The position numbers and the translations under genes were made by a program. Positions 32,905 to 43,525 of a stretch of DNA of 64,000 nucleotides are shown here, in pieces. Below the pieces are notes generated by a model. That model made no database searches. It was not told where the DNA came from and worked only from the letters and a program-made list of their open reading frames with translations. How positions within the stretch are numbered: position 1 is the stretch's first letter; each line of letters opens with the position of its first letter. The DNA comes from Platycnemis pennipes (lineage: Eukaryota > Arthropoda > Insecta > Odonata > Platycnemididae): NCBI GenBank assembly GCA_933228895.1, contig OW121846.1:148942746-149006745 (forward strand), given 5' to 3'.

Positions 32905-34251
32905 GTAACATTTTCATTCATCTTCTTCTCACCAATTTTTAACCGCATACCAAATCTTTGCACGTGCATATCACTATTTGTTTCGCGTGACCAAAGCCTT
33001 AGAATCAATGAAGACGCCACTTGGCTTTATAGCGATCTGCCTGGGAGAGCAATAGGCAAACCTTGTTTCGTCTTCGGCTTCCAATGCTACTGATTGTTTA
33101 TAGCTTTTTTTAAATTGATATTTACTTGATCTAAAAATTTTTTATCAATAGAACATGTTTGATGCAGCAACCAAAGTCTTGCTCAAACTGCTTAGTGATT
33201 TCTTTTCCTGGACGTACCGACTCCCCGTTTTCTTCTCAAGATTTCATTAGTCCTGTTTTCTTTCATGTTACTAATTCATACCTCTTACTGAGACCCTTAA
33301 GATGTATTTGGTGAAAAAATCACCGTATGAAGATGCTGCTGCGCCATAAACTGTTCTCTGGTAGTTGTCCTTGGAGGAATGCACTGACTATCATTAACTT
33401 ATACACTATTACTGGCCTATTACCTAAGCAATCTTTTTCCCCTTGCTGAATTTTCCCACACCCACTGTACATGATGAAAAATGCTTCAAACAATGAACTC
33501 AGGAAAATTTCCGTACCCTAAAAACTCAGATTAAGTTTCTAAAAATGTCCTGCGGGGTTTTCCCTGAAGATATTATGTGAGTACGACGGTATGACTATAT
33601 TTTTCGTATGCAAATTGTATATTACTTGGAAGTCAGAGACAACCTGAAATCATTTGAAGTTGTCTTTGTGGCCGATTTTTCCGAGAATTTTTTTTCTGTA
33701 CCAAGATTCAGTAAAAGGTGTGCACTAGATTAACTGCCAGGCAACAATACATTCGATAACATGTTGAAATAGAAATATGAACGATCAAGTGTGTGCCCCT
33801 CAGTGTGGTTATTATTACAGACTGTATGAAGCATAACGCCATATTTCAAATGACGCTTATCTATAGTGCAACAAGTGTACTAAACCTACACAAAAAGTTT
33901 AATTCTTAGGCGTTGTGGGGACTCAATATAAGAACCGCTACAAAATGTTGAAATTGTTGCATCGCCGAGATTTTGGAGTCGATGCTGAATGGCATTTCTG
34001 TAACACGTGTCAGGAAAGGATACAAGAGATGGATTTAAAGGACAAGCCACACGTCCCAGTCTGAAGCTGTATAGTAAGAAACAAATTCAGGCTCTTGAGG
34101 AAATGGGCCACATCGAACGTGAAAGGAGTTATGACTTAGGAAAACGTCGAGTTTGTAACCAATGAGCAAGTGAAGGAGAAAAGAAGAGCCTGAGAGGAGA
34201 AGATTCCGAGATACGCCTGCCGTGGAGGGTATTCATAACTACTGTACGGCT
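32905..34251. other. Unassigned stretch
   Basis: After a few bases continuing the interrupted dispersed repeat, there is no recognisable feature. At about 33900-34190 weakly protein-like segments appear in broken frames (for example FCNTCQERIQE and KKQIQALEEMGHIERE), which could be the relic of a coding sequence, but I cannot assign a family. Confidence 0.35.
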
Positions 34252-34325
34252 TTCGCCTTGACCGGGACACGAACCCGGACCCCCTGATTTCCGGCCAGGT
34301 GCTCTACCAGTACCGTGCTACCAGT
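34252..34325 (-). repeat. tRNA-derived SINE head
   Basis: On the minus strand this is the same head as at 29411-29485: GGTAGAGCACCTGGCC, GAAATCAGGGGGTCCGGGT and TCCCGGTCAA are shared. The B box reads GGTTCGTGTCC, one base from consensus. The acceptor stem does not pair. It directly joins the dispersed repeat at 34330-34886, so head and repeat may form one composite SINE. Confidence 0.72.
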
Positions 34326-34329
34326 AAGG

Positions 34330-34886
34330 AAGATGAATGAGACTGAGATCTGAAGACACCAGAGTACCATAACGTCGACCGGTAGGCGGGCCCCGCGGTG
34401 ACCGGCGGGCGTCACGCCTTTACTCAAAAATATTTTTCTTTCTTAAATGAGTTATTAGCCTTGGCAAACTTTTTTTATTTTTAAAGGAGGGTTGTATCTA
34501 CAACGTATAAAAAATGTAACAAATAGAAGGCAATGGTACATCGTCAAAAATCGATTTGAAAATTTAAAATTGTTATAAACTTTATAAAATTGTTTATATT
34601 TCACAATATAATTCATTATTATATTGTTCCAATTTAATGCTTTTAAAATGAGTGCTTAAGCACGTCTGTAACTTATATAGTACCTGAGATATACCTTAAA
34701 ATGTGTAGTAACTTTAGCAAAATTCGAATTTTGCAACTTTATTTCAGAAACGGTTGCGTTTTTTACATAACGGCTTTAGGGTTTTCATTTTCACATCAAA
34801 TGGAGCCGTTCTCCCGAATTGGGTCAAAGTCGGTGACCCTAAGTGTCGTTTTTGCTGATTTTCTGGTCGAATTGACGTGGAATGAC
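34330..34886 (-). repeat. Dispersed repeat, uninterrupted copy
   Basis: This is the inverted counterpart of 31018-31400. It reads straight through the point where the palindromic transposon inserted in the other copy, so it serves as an empty-site comparison. It also contains about 180 extra AT-rich bases in the middle (about 34510-34670). Confidence 0.7.
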
Positions 34887-36931
34887 CCATGTGCCTACAT
34901 TTCCGTGCTGAATGTATGAACATTTGCATCGCTTGTGCCGAAATTGATTCACATTCACGGCAATGCTTGGGTATGTCCCAGTAACTTGATGAGGGTCTTT
35001 CCGGACAGAAGAGCCAGGATCATTTCCGGATTTCCATTCACACTTAGCTCATCATCCCCGCTCCTCACCTTGTGCTTTCATTCTCCTGCGCAGATGCAAT
35101 AACTAAGATTCCCCTAATAGAGAGAGAGTGAGACCAGCGCCAGAATTTCCCCGGCGTCCCGACGCCCACATTTTTCCGGCCGTCACCCAATGAGACTACC
35201 ACTCTCCGATCGAATATTTTCTCTCGAGTCTTTCGAGCTCGGAGAAGAAGAGGCGAAGAGGAGGAGGTGGGCAAGGAAACGGCTCTTGTTATGTGTCTTG
35301 TGCATCCGGGCGAGTGGGTGGCTGAGCGGTCGTTCGAGGGAAGGGGGTTTTGTATTCTTTTTCGGGTCTCCTGAGGAGGTGGGGGACGCTGAGCTCTTCA
35401 GGCGGCCGGTGGTGTGGGGAGGAAGGTGAGGTGGGAGAGGGTTGGTCTGGAGAGACACGCTGGGATGGCGGCCGGAGATAGTGGAATGAAATCGTTATTG
35501 GGGCCTCACGGGATTGATGGCCACGACCTGCAGTTTAAGAATACTTAAACACGGGGCTTGTCCATACTTCATGAGCCCCTGATACTGAGGGGCTGTTGCT
35601 GTTTTGTGTCGTGCGATCGAAATTTATTGCACCCGGAGAATATTAAACCCTTTTTTTTCTTCTCTGGCGACGATGTCCATCGCTCGCTCTCTGATTTGAG
35701 ACCAGTTGGTGGTGGATGGGGGGGGGGGGGCTCTCGAGTTCGGTTTCCGGAGCGGTCTTAGATGGTACACATGTTAGGGGGAGCGTCTTATTTGGGGGAA
35801 GGGTAAGGCCTAGGGAGGGTGGGGGGAGCCTATATTTTAGCGCTAAACAAATTTCGACTGAGCCGACGATGCTATCTAAATATAGGACATAAAATACCAC
35901 TCAGAACCCTTAGGGAATGAAATTCAATCATTAAATGTCTCCATCTACTAATTCCTCGATGGCACACGAAAGCAGATGTCAAGTTTGTTCTGTTCCCGGA
36001 AACGATAATATTTCCAAGTCTGGAGAAATGTGTGGATGTACCATTCTCGTATCCAAGGTCTTGGAACTGGATTTCCAAGCTAGCATGCTTGCTCCTGCTA
36101 TTTGATCGGTAAGTGTCCAACGCTGCCACGTGCCAAACGAAGAATAAATAAGGAAGAATGAAGGATTTTCAGTGGCGTCCATTCTTTCCGTGAACAGTAC
36201 CGCTCTCTGTCCACATTTTTCTTCCTCCGAGTTTTAGCACTCATTTTTGGCGAAGGCGTTATTTTCCTTTCATTTGTTTTAAGTGCACATCCTGATTATC
36301 GTACGCAGTAGACAATGGTCTAGAACGAAGGAGGGGTTTTAATAAAGGGTCCAAATTTAATTCCATGGGGATCTTATTAGGCCATACTCAGAAATGTAGT
36401 TCAAACACGTGCAGGTTTTTAGTCAAGTAAATGGTTCGTTTTTAGGGGATAGCCAGGACTTCAAATCAAAAGTAAAAGTGAAAGGAGATCCTGCACAACA
36501 GATTCGTCCACTTCGTATGCATGACCATACAGCAAAAGACCCCGAAAGGCCGCATGAGGACTTACCGGCCGCGGATTTCCCATTACTGGTCGGGTGTAAC
36601 TATTACTCACTTTACAGGGGTAGACATAATGCACATTTCACTAACATATAGGATCGATAACCACAAGGAATCCATCTCCGAGGCGTCATTTAAATATGCA
36701 ATATCAGTAATTGTTGTAGGATTGGATTTTTGGTGCTCCAACTGCTGAGGTTATATGGAGCTGTCTAATGTAAGTTAAATCTAGTCCTAACACGAACACA
36801 ACACCCATTCCTAGGTGGATTCCGAAAACTCGACATTGCGTCCCCAGACCAACCTGAACGTAATCTTACTTGGCAGGTTAGTTCATTGCCAATCTGCTGA
36901 GCGCCGCTTGCGAATTTTTGTAGGCATTTTC
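34887..36931. other. Unassigned stretch with G-rich tracts
   Basis: No supported gene. G/A-rich DNA lies at 35230-35480, a run of 13 G at 35718-35730, and another G-rich block at 35770-35830. Frames here follow composition. A frame at 36409-36651 ends in a plausible-looking peptide but matches nothing I know. Confidence 0.35.
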
Positions 36932-36970
36932 ATGACCTCATATATCCTCAAAAAGGATATATGAGGTCAT
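36932..36970. repeat. Perfect 17 bp hairpin with 5-base loop
   Basis: ATGACCTCATATATCCT, loop CAAAA, then the exact complement. The stem is too short for a typical microRNA precursor unless flanking sequence extends it. Confidence 0.9.
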
Positions 36971-37190
36971 TGGTAAGTGTCCAATCTCGTACCTTGCCTC
37001 TCGTATTCCATTCCACTTTGACAGGGATTATTGATAGTAAGTGGCAGTAAATGTCATTTGCGTCATTTAGGATTAGTGAGTATAGAGGCGTACACTACTA
37101 GGGAATAGAAAGCGTTGGAGGGAAACTTGAGGCTTGCATTATTAGCCCGCTCTTAGCGAAAGTAATTACTTAAGAAAGACCTCCGTTTAA

Positions 37191-37430
37191 CCCTTTATAG
37201 GGCAGAAGTCCCTAGAGTTTTTTAATTACTCGGGTCACTACACGCTCAGTGGTTGACTGAGCGACCACATTTCCGAGAACTAGTGACTCTAATGAATAGA
37301 AGGTGAACCTAACATATATCGATCATCAAGGCAACACAATTAAACGTATGCTGAGGAAAACTCATGCCAAAAATCAGAGATACCGCCAGGATTGAGGTGG
37401 TCGCTCAGGCGACCACCAACCTATAAAGGG
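37191..37430. mobile_element. piggyBac-like MITE (240 bp)
   Basis: The left end is CCCTTTATAGG preceded by TTAA (37187-37190); the right end is the complement CCTATAAAGGG. CCC termini at a TTAA site are typical of piggyBac-type elements. The right flank is not TTAA, so that side has changed or the boundary is off. Inside are two perfect small hairpins: CGCTCAGT/ACTGAGCG and GGTGGTCGC/GCGACCACC (37396-37417). Confidence 0.45.
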
Positions 37431-37454
37431 ATGGAACCTATAAAGGTTCCATCC
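37429..37454. repeat. Perfect 11 bp hairpin beside the MITE
   Basis: GGATGGAACCT, loop ATAA, then its exact complement. It overlaps the right end of the piggyBac-like MITE and repeats the CCTATAAAGG motif. Confidence 0.85.
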
Positions 37455-37535
37455 GACGGAATGAGTATTGTACTCGTTGTGCTCTCTCACTCAATTGGAG
37501 ACCGGTAATCCCAATGATAAAATCTCCACCATTTT

Positions 37536-37602
37536 CGACACCCGAATCAGGGCCTTCTGGTTTGGAGGCCAGTACTCTAAGCAACCACTTCAATCCGATT
37601 CC
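37536..37602 (-). repeat. tRNA-derived SINE head fragment
   Basis: On the minus strand the segment reads GGTTGCTTAGAGTACTGGCC and then a degenerate B box. The motif AGAGTACT followed by GGCCTCC or similar recurs at 40490 and 41715 (+) and 45970 (-), marking a second SINE family. Confidence 0.5.
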
Positions 37603-38520
37603 CTCTTGTATTGGAGCAGAATGGCATGACTAATGGCAAAATGCTATAATTCAGTTCCTTAATTGATTTGAGAGCTAAGGGTGAAATGGGATTTCGCGTC
37701 CACAGCATGAGGTCACTCGTAGCAGAGTGAAAGTGTATAATTAACAGCGCATCAGCTGATACCAGTATTTTCCATCACCAACGTCTGTTGATGTTCTTGG
37801 ATGAATGAAACTTGAGAGCATTCGTAAGAGGAACTTCTCTCAATGAAAGTAAATATTTTGATTGCGTAATGGTCAAGAGTCATGAATTAATTTTTAACAA
37901 CCAGCCATTAGCGGATGTTCAAATGTTCAAATATCACGGGTTATCTATGGTTATATAATACGGTGGCTGATTTCATTAGGAAAATGACTCGAATCTTAAC
38001 TAATATTTTTGAAGTTCGATTCGAATTGCACTGCTATAATAAACAATGCGTTTAAATTATATTGCATAGGCATATTAATTCTTAGTATGATCTCATACAT
38101 ATATAATCATATTTTGAATATGAATGCACAAAAATTGCCTTTGTTATCAATTTTTTCATCACTGTATCACAGCACACAATGCTGTAACTGCAGAACCCTT
38201 CTCGCATGCCCGTCTTCAATTAATTGACGCGCCTACAATGATAACGGCAGATCCCAACCAACGTTCATTCGGAGAAAAATTACATTATCTGTTTCTTTCC
38301 AAAACTTGGGAAGTTATTAACATTATAACTTGATATTTCTTGGTCTTTAAAGTAAGGAATTTCAAGTTTATATGCAAATTGTTGAACCATTGTGATTAAT
38401 GACATCTGACATCATTAATGACTTCTTTGTGTTTTTGTGTTCTTTATTAGACCAAAAAATATACAGAAGAAGAAACATGGTGTAAAATTGATATATCCTT
38501 CATTTAAAATCTTGAATTAA
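37603..38520. other. Unassigned AT-rich stretch
   Basis: No gene or repeat recognised. Short frames only. Confidence 0.35.
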
Positions 38521-39830
38521 CTAATCCAGCTCTATTTCCATATCGTCACATTTTTCTTCGTCATCGACACCATCATGAAGAAGATTTTTATGAAAATCAT
38601 GAGAGATGGGTGGTATATATTTCAATACTTTCATCAGGTCATTGTATTTAGCTTTCTTTATCTTTCCCTGTTCACTGTACTTCTGTTATAACTTAAACAA
38701 TAAAACATGTGAACTTTTACCCCTTTTCCTAAAATTAACTGTTTGATGCACATCAAGGTCAGAATAACATAAGCCAAATTTAACAATCTCAGGATTATCA
38801 TGATCCACAATAATGGATGTAACCTTACGTAAATGCAAAAAAGCACCATCAACATCTTTTTTTCTAATTACAAAGTTTGAAGTAATACCATGCTGTATAT
38901 CAACAAAGTCCTCCTTGTTCATTTTATTAATAGTGAAAGGGTTTTTTACTCACTGCATCTTCTTTTTCTTCTCCTCAATAACTGCTAAGTCCCTATCTGA
39001 AGCCATGTATGAGTGTCCTGGTATGAAAAACCTGTGTGTTATAGAGTCAAAAACTTTCATTTTCACCAAGTAAAGCCACAGAGCAACAATATGAAATTTT
39101 TTGTTTCGTCCAGCGCAAGAGTCAGTCCATATGATGAGTTTATTAGCATTGAACTTTGATTTCAGCTGAGGCAAAACTTTAAAAAAACAAGAACTCATAG
39201 CAGACCATACATTCATAACTTCACTATCATCATTTAAGACGTGACTACCAAAATGATACGTCCATAGCTGACGTAAGTAAAACACTGCTTCCTTCAAAAT
39301 GTGAGGTGTGGGAAGAGATTGTTGAAGATCATCAGTTAGAAGTAGAACCCCAGTTCTTTCACTTTTACACGACTGAATGCCTTGGTTCATTGTGTGTTCA
39401 CAGCTGCCACTTGAACCAAGTGCAGTTGTTTTGTTACTGATGGTTAAGCGTTGGGCATATGCTCATCACCAATCTTGCAAGCATCTGTCAAAAGTAACTT
39501 AAAACCTATGCTGAAGCAGGTATTAAACACTTCACGATACGCATGGAGCTTTACGGGTACTACTTTTGGCTGTAAATTTCTCTTTGCACTCTTTAACATA
39601 AAGTCTGTACATTTCCTCAACGGAGTGGACAGTAGATATGCATACCCAATTGGGGTTTTTAGTCCGACTGCAATGAGAAGTGTATTTTGGGAAGAAACAA
39701 ATGTGATTTTTCGCACATTCTTTGGCTTCAGCACTAATCTTCAGTGGTCTGCTTGTATGACGTCCTCTTCTGTCATCTGTAGGTACTAGCGAACTGGGGT
39801 TCACAGCTGAAGGTGATGCACAAACATGTT
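38521..39830 (-). pseudogene. Decayed DUF7869-like gene, probably transposon-related
   Basis: Pieces on the minus strand line up in the order of a protein family common in arthropod genomes. First comes a basic stretch (TDDRRGRHTSRPLKISAEAK, about 39780-39720), then a segment in another frame (PVKLHAYREVFNTCF, about 39570-39530), then the main block 39390-38950 with IIWTDSCAGRNKKF, the counterpart of the D-C-x-GQNKN motif of the family. The C-terminal block is 38922-38686, and an acidic tail ends at 38521. The gene is broken by two frameshifts (about 39590 and 39455), an in-frame TGA at 38950 and a TAA at 38686. As I remember it, the family is covered by Pfam DUF7869, with a likely RNase H-like fold and unknown function. 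Multi-copy spread suggests a mobile or repeat-borne gene. Confidence 0.6.
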
Positions 39831-39993
39831 CTCATGTAAAGGCAGAAAATAAGCTATTACACATTCTGATTACAATGTTATTTTTCGCAATAGTAGCTTT
39901 CTTTGGTGATTGGTGCGCTATTATATGCATGAAGGCTGCAGGTAACATAACAAATGAGATTTGGAATATTATTGGAAAGTGAAGATATTACCG

Positions 39994-40068
39994 TGATCCA
40001 GCCAGGACTCGACCCCAGGATCCCCTGATTGACAAGACCAGTGCGCTAACCAACTGCGCCACAGGGGC
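39994..40068 (-). tRNA. tRNA-Thr(TGT)-like relic or SINE head
   Basis: The minus strand carries a perfect A box (TGGCGCAGTTGG), an anticodon arm CTGGT/ATCAG with loop CTTGTCA (anticodon TGT) and a T arm with GTCGAGT. Only about four of seven acceptor pairs form. The D, anticodon and T arms look like eukaryotic tRNA-Thr, so it derives from one. The weak acceptor stem argues for a pseudogene or SINE head rather than a working tRNA. Confidence 0.5.
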
Positions 40069-40479
40069 TGAGACGACACACGGAGATCATTATGCGGAGA
40101 CCACGATATGCGTCATGTATTTGACAGAATATTTAAAGAGCTGACATGTTTGTCATCTCTGTGCACATCATTTTCTTAACATAATACACCATGCACAGCA
40201 ATTTTAAATGTTTACCTACATGGTAAGTTATTTAATGCATTTAGCACATTATTTTTCTCACATGAGAGCCTAAAGTACTTAATGTTGGATCATGCATATA
40301 CAGTGTCGAAGATTAGAAATGCCAGTGTCTGGCCACCAAACCCACCCGATCCCCATAACTTTGATTAATCTTTATAAATATATTACATGCAATGTGCATA
40401 GTTGTGTTACCATATTGACCTAGGGTTTCGGAGAGCAATTTGTGGATTGGCAGTGACAGGGATGGAGGTGGAGGCGATT

Positions 40480-40760
40480 TGGCGGTGTGGACGCTAGAGT
40501 ACTAGCTTCTTATCCCGTGGGCCCGGGTTGTAATCCCAAAAGATTCAGATTTTCATTCGTGTACCGGGTCCCACTCATGTGGTGTGTGGTGAGCCTTTTG
40601 AGTTCAATCGGATGGGATGTCAATCCGTAGACTCACTGGCGCCTTTTTAAGCGTCCAGTGATGCTGACGCCGGGTTTCCTTCCACCCTCGCCTGCCTCGG
40701 TGGGGGCGGAGGAAACCCCTTACCTGCCAAGCCTAACGTCGCGGGTTCGAACGGATGCTA
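40480..40760 (+). repeat. tRNA-derived SINE (second family)
   Basis: A head with AGAGTACTAGCTTCTTA and GGCCCGGGTTGTAATCCC is followed by a body with CGGATGGGATGTCAATCCG and GCTGACGCCGGGTTTCC. The body motifs recur at 46620-46720 (+) and, in part, at 41060-41110 (-) and 41995-42060 (+). A second B-box-like GGGTTCGAAC lies near 40743. Confidence 0.6.
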
Positions 40761-41059
40761 TCAATTGTAAGACATGATGCACTGCAACATTAATTCCATT
40801 CTAATTCCCTTCCTTCGTTTCCTGGGAAATTCCTTTCCTACCCAACCAAGCAACAGTCCCTAAATGGCGCTATTGGTCACCTCCCCGCTCCCCGGAAAAA
40901 ATACTTTCTTGGACATTTGTGTCATTCTGACACCTTTGCACTCCACTCACATTGGATGGGGATTGGATGGGCGAGGCTCTGGGCAGGGCGCCGAAAGCTG
41001 GGCCTTCAATTTCGAGCGGTTAAGGGCTTCCGGGCCTTTTCCTCGTCCCTTTCTAGCAC

Positions 41060-41245
41060 TCAGCACACAGCGAGGGGATCACAGCTTTACGTCCCATCCA
41101 ACGGTCGGAATAGTGAACTCGAATGCTCTCCTCACGGCACTCAATTAAGGGCCGGCTTACGAATGAAAAATCTGCCTCGGCCGGTATTCGAAGCCGGTCC
41201 CTCCATATGAGATTCCACCGCTATATCCACTGTACTAACCCGATT
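41060..41245 (-). repeat. tRNA-derived SINE, minus strand
   Basis: Reading the minus strand from 41245, a head has GTTAGTACAGTGGATATAGC and GGCTTCGAATACCGG (B-box-like), followed by CCGTTGGATGGGACGTAAAGC. The last motif corresponds to the GGATGGGA.GT.AA.CC body motif of the SINEs at 40480 and 46610. Confidence 0.55.
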
Positions 41246-43525
41246 TCCATACTCTTCCTACTTTGACATCACTCCGGTCGTAGCGTCACTGTGCGGCGCG
41301 GTTGGTAATTTCGGCAAGCCGCGGTGGAGGCAAGAATTAATCCCTAGCCTTCGCTATCTTCCTGAGTGAGGAGTAAGACGTAACTATTTAAATAATTATA
41401 TGCATAGGGAGTTGCTTGGAGATAGCGGGTCATATGACGGGAGGAGTGCTGGCTGCTGTGGCCATATCGGAATAACTTAACATCCTCAACGTTGCAGATT
41501 CAACTTAGCCCCGGGTTGTTTCTTTTACGGGGTGATTTATGTTTGCCTTACTCTACACCTTATGCGTCATTCGGAAGGGTGCGTAACAGGAGAATATGAT
41601 CGCGATTATACGTACGCATTTTTACACCGATTATTCCAATTTCTTTCTGGAACTAACTTAGGTAGAGGAAGATTATTACTTTTTGAGTCTAATTTTAATT
41701 CATGTGATGACTAGAGTACTGGCTTCCAAATTCTTGACCCCAGATTTGAACCCCTAAGGCAATAGATGTTGTTTTACAATTAAACATGGTCCCTATTTTA
41801 GTTTCGTTTTCATCTACATAATGCCCTGTAGGACACCGCATGTGCCAGGGGGTTAACCATCAATACTCAATCAAAAATATCGTCAATACTCATCAATAGT
41901 CAACCATTATCTATACTTAACCTTTGGGAATCAATACTCCAGTTTTGGGATAACTACAGGATTAATTATCCGTACATTTTATAGGAAGCTAACCAGATGC
42001 CCTCAACCGATTTTCCTTTAAGCTAGGGTTATGCCGTCGCCGAGTTTCCCTCCTTACGTCTTCTAATCTTAAAAAAAGCCTACCCGTGCCCAATGCATTA
42101 CCTATTCCAAATGGCAAAGGCGACTTGAGCTGCTTATTTTCCTTCACCTAATGATCGGTGCAGCTGCTTAGTAAAATTTGGCATCTTAATCGAACCGCGT
42201 GCTTGCTCTTCCTTGTCCGTGACAGCACTGATCGCATTTCTCTCCTTCTGCCGCAGAATGTCTCACTGAATTGCCCCCCCTCCCCCCCCCCCAACCATAC
42301 GCCCCTCCCCCAACCTCTGCGCTCTCCTCTAATTGGGAATTCAACCGGGATTATTACGCATGAAGAACGTGTGGCGTGCGCTCTGGCGAGGAATGATGAA
42401 AGGTCCATTAGCCCCTCCATTAATGAGGTTGTTACACTTCCACCCGTCCGATCACTTAATCTCGCCCGTCATCTCGGCCGGCTGGCTGTACTGCTTCGGC
42501 TCCCCCGTCTTGACTTTGATGGAGAGGTCCCCCCCCTTTCCTTGAGATCTATGGCCCCTCTCCTCCCACGCACAATGTCCGCGCCCGACACGGATGCCTC
42601 TGAGGAACGCGGCGGTCGGGCGACAGCAGTGTGGTCCCTCGGCCAGTGGACCTGCCGTCGTGGTCCGCTCCGTGCCTAATGGACGCGGGGGACGAAACAG
42701 CGAGCGGTAATTGGCACTGGATTCATTATTTCGAGTGGTAGTCGTGTGGGGGGGAGATGAGCGTTGGGATTCGGCGACAGTGGCGATCAATCCCGATGCT
42801 TCCACCGTTTCCAATGGACCGTTCCACCCAATCCATCCATTCCGCTCTCTGGGGCCCGGCCTCAAGTCTGGGGGCCGTGCAGTGAAGTGCTTTTACAAGT
42901 ATCGACGTGCCGGATCAGAGCCTTGAGAACGTACGTCCTTCCCCTCTCCCTGAGTTAGAAAATATCTATCACTAATAACCCTCCCTTCAGTCCTGGTGTT
43001 GCAGTTTAATCTCCATCGGGTATCTGACCAAACCCTAGTAATTAGATCTTTCTCGTACACGAGTAACCTTTCTCCGGACGAATGGTGCCCTTTAAGCTAC
43101 TGAAATTTTTCTGCAACATACGTCAACGGTAGTCATTGGAAAAGGTTTTCAATCTGCCGTTGTACTTACCTTGAGAATACACATTCATGGTTCAAATATC
43201 CCTTTATGTAATGTGGATCGTTGAGTTCAAGAAAAATTTGTAGCAATGCGTAATTCAGTAAATTCAAGTTTTTAGTAGTACTGACAACATATATTTTTTG
43301 TCATAAATTTCATGTTACTATAATTAATTTTGGTTCGTGTGGGCAAATAATTTTATTTAAATTATCGCCCCTAGGTTGGAAAATTGCTACAAAAAAGTTT
43401 TAAAAGCCCTTTAATATGCTCTGTAAATAACTGCCTAGTCATCGTAACGGGTGCATAACATTTATTGAGTGAAAAAGGGAGAACAGGCTTCTCTGATGGT
43501 TACAAGTGCATAATAATTCGCCTAT
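41246..43525. other. Unassigned stretch with SINE scraps
   Basis: A SINE head fragment lies at 41710-41760 (+) and a body scrap at about 41995-42060 (+). The C-rich region at 42270-42900 gives long overlapping frames on both strands, including one of 173 residues, none resembling a protein. No gene is supported. Confidence 0.4.
41710..41760 (+). repeat. tRNA-derived SINE head fragment
   Basis: GACTAGAGTACTGGCTTCCA is followed by a degenerate B box (AGATTTGAACCCCT). It is the same head type as at 37536-37602 and 40480. Confidence 0.5.

Noticed and set aside
42158..42679. Plus-strand open frame of 173 residues
   Set aside because: C-rich low-complexity region with overlapping frames on both strands and no recognisable family.
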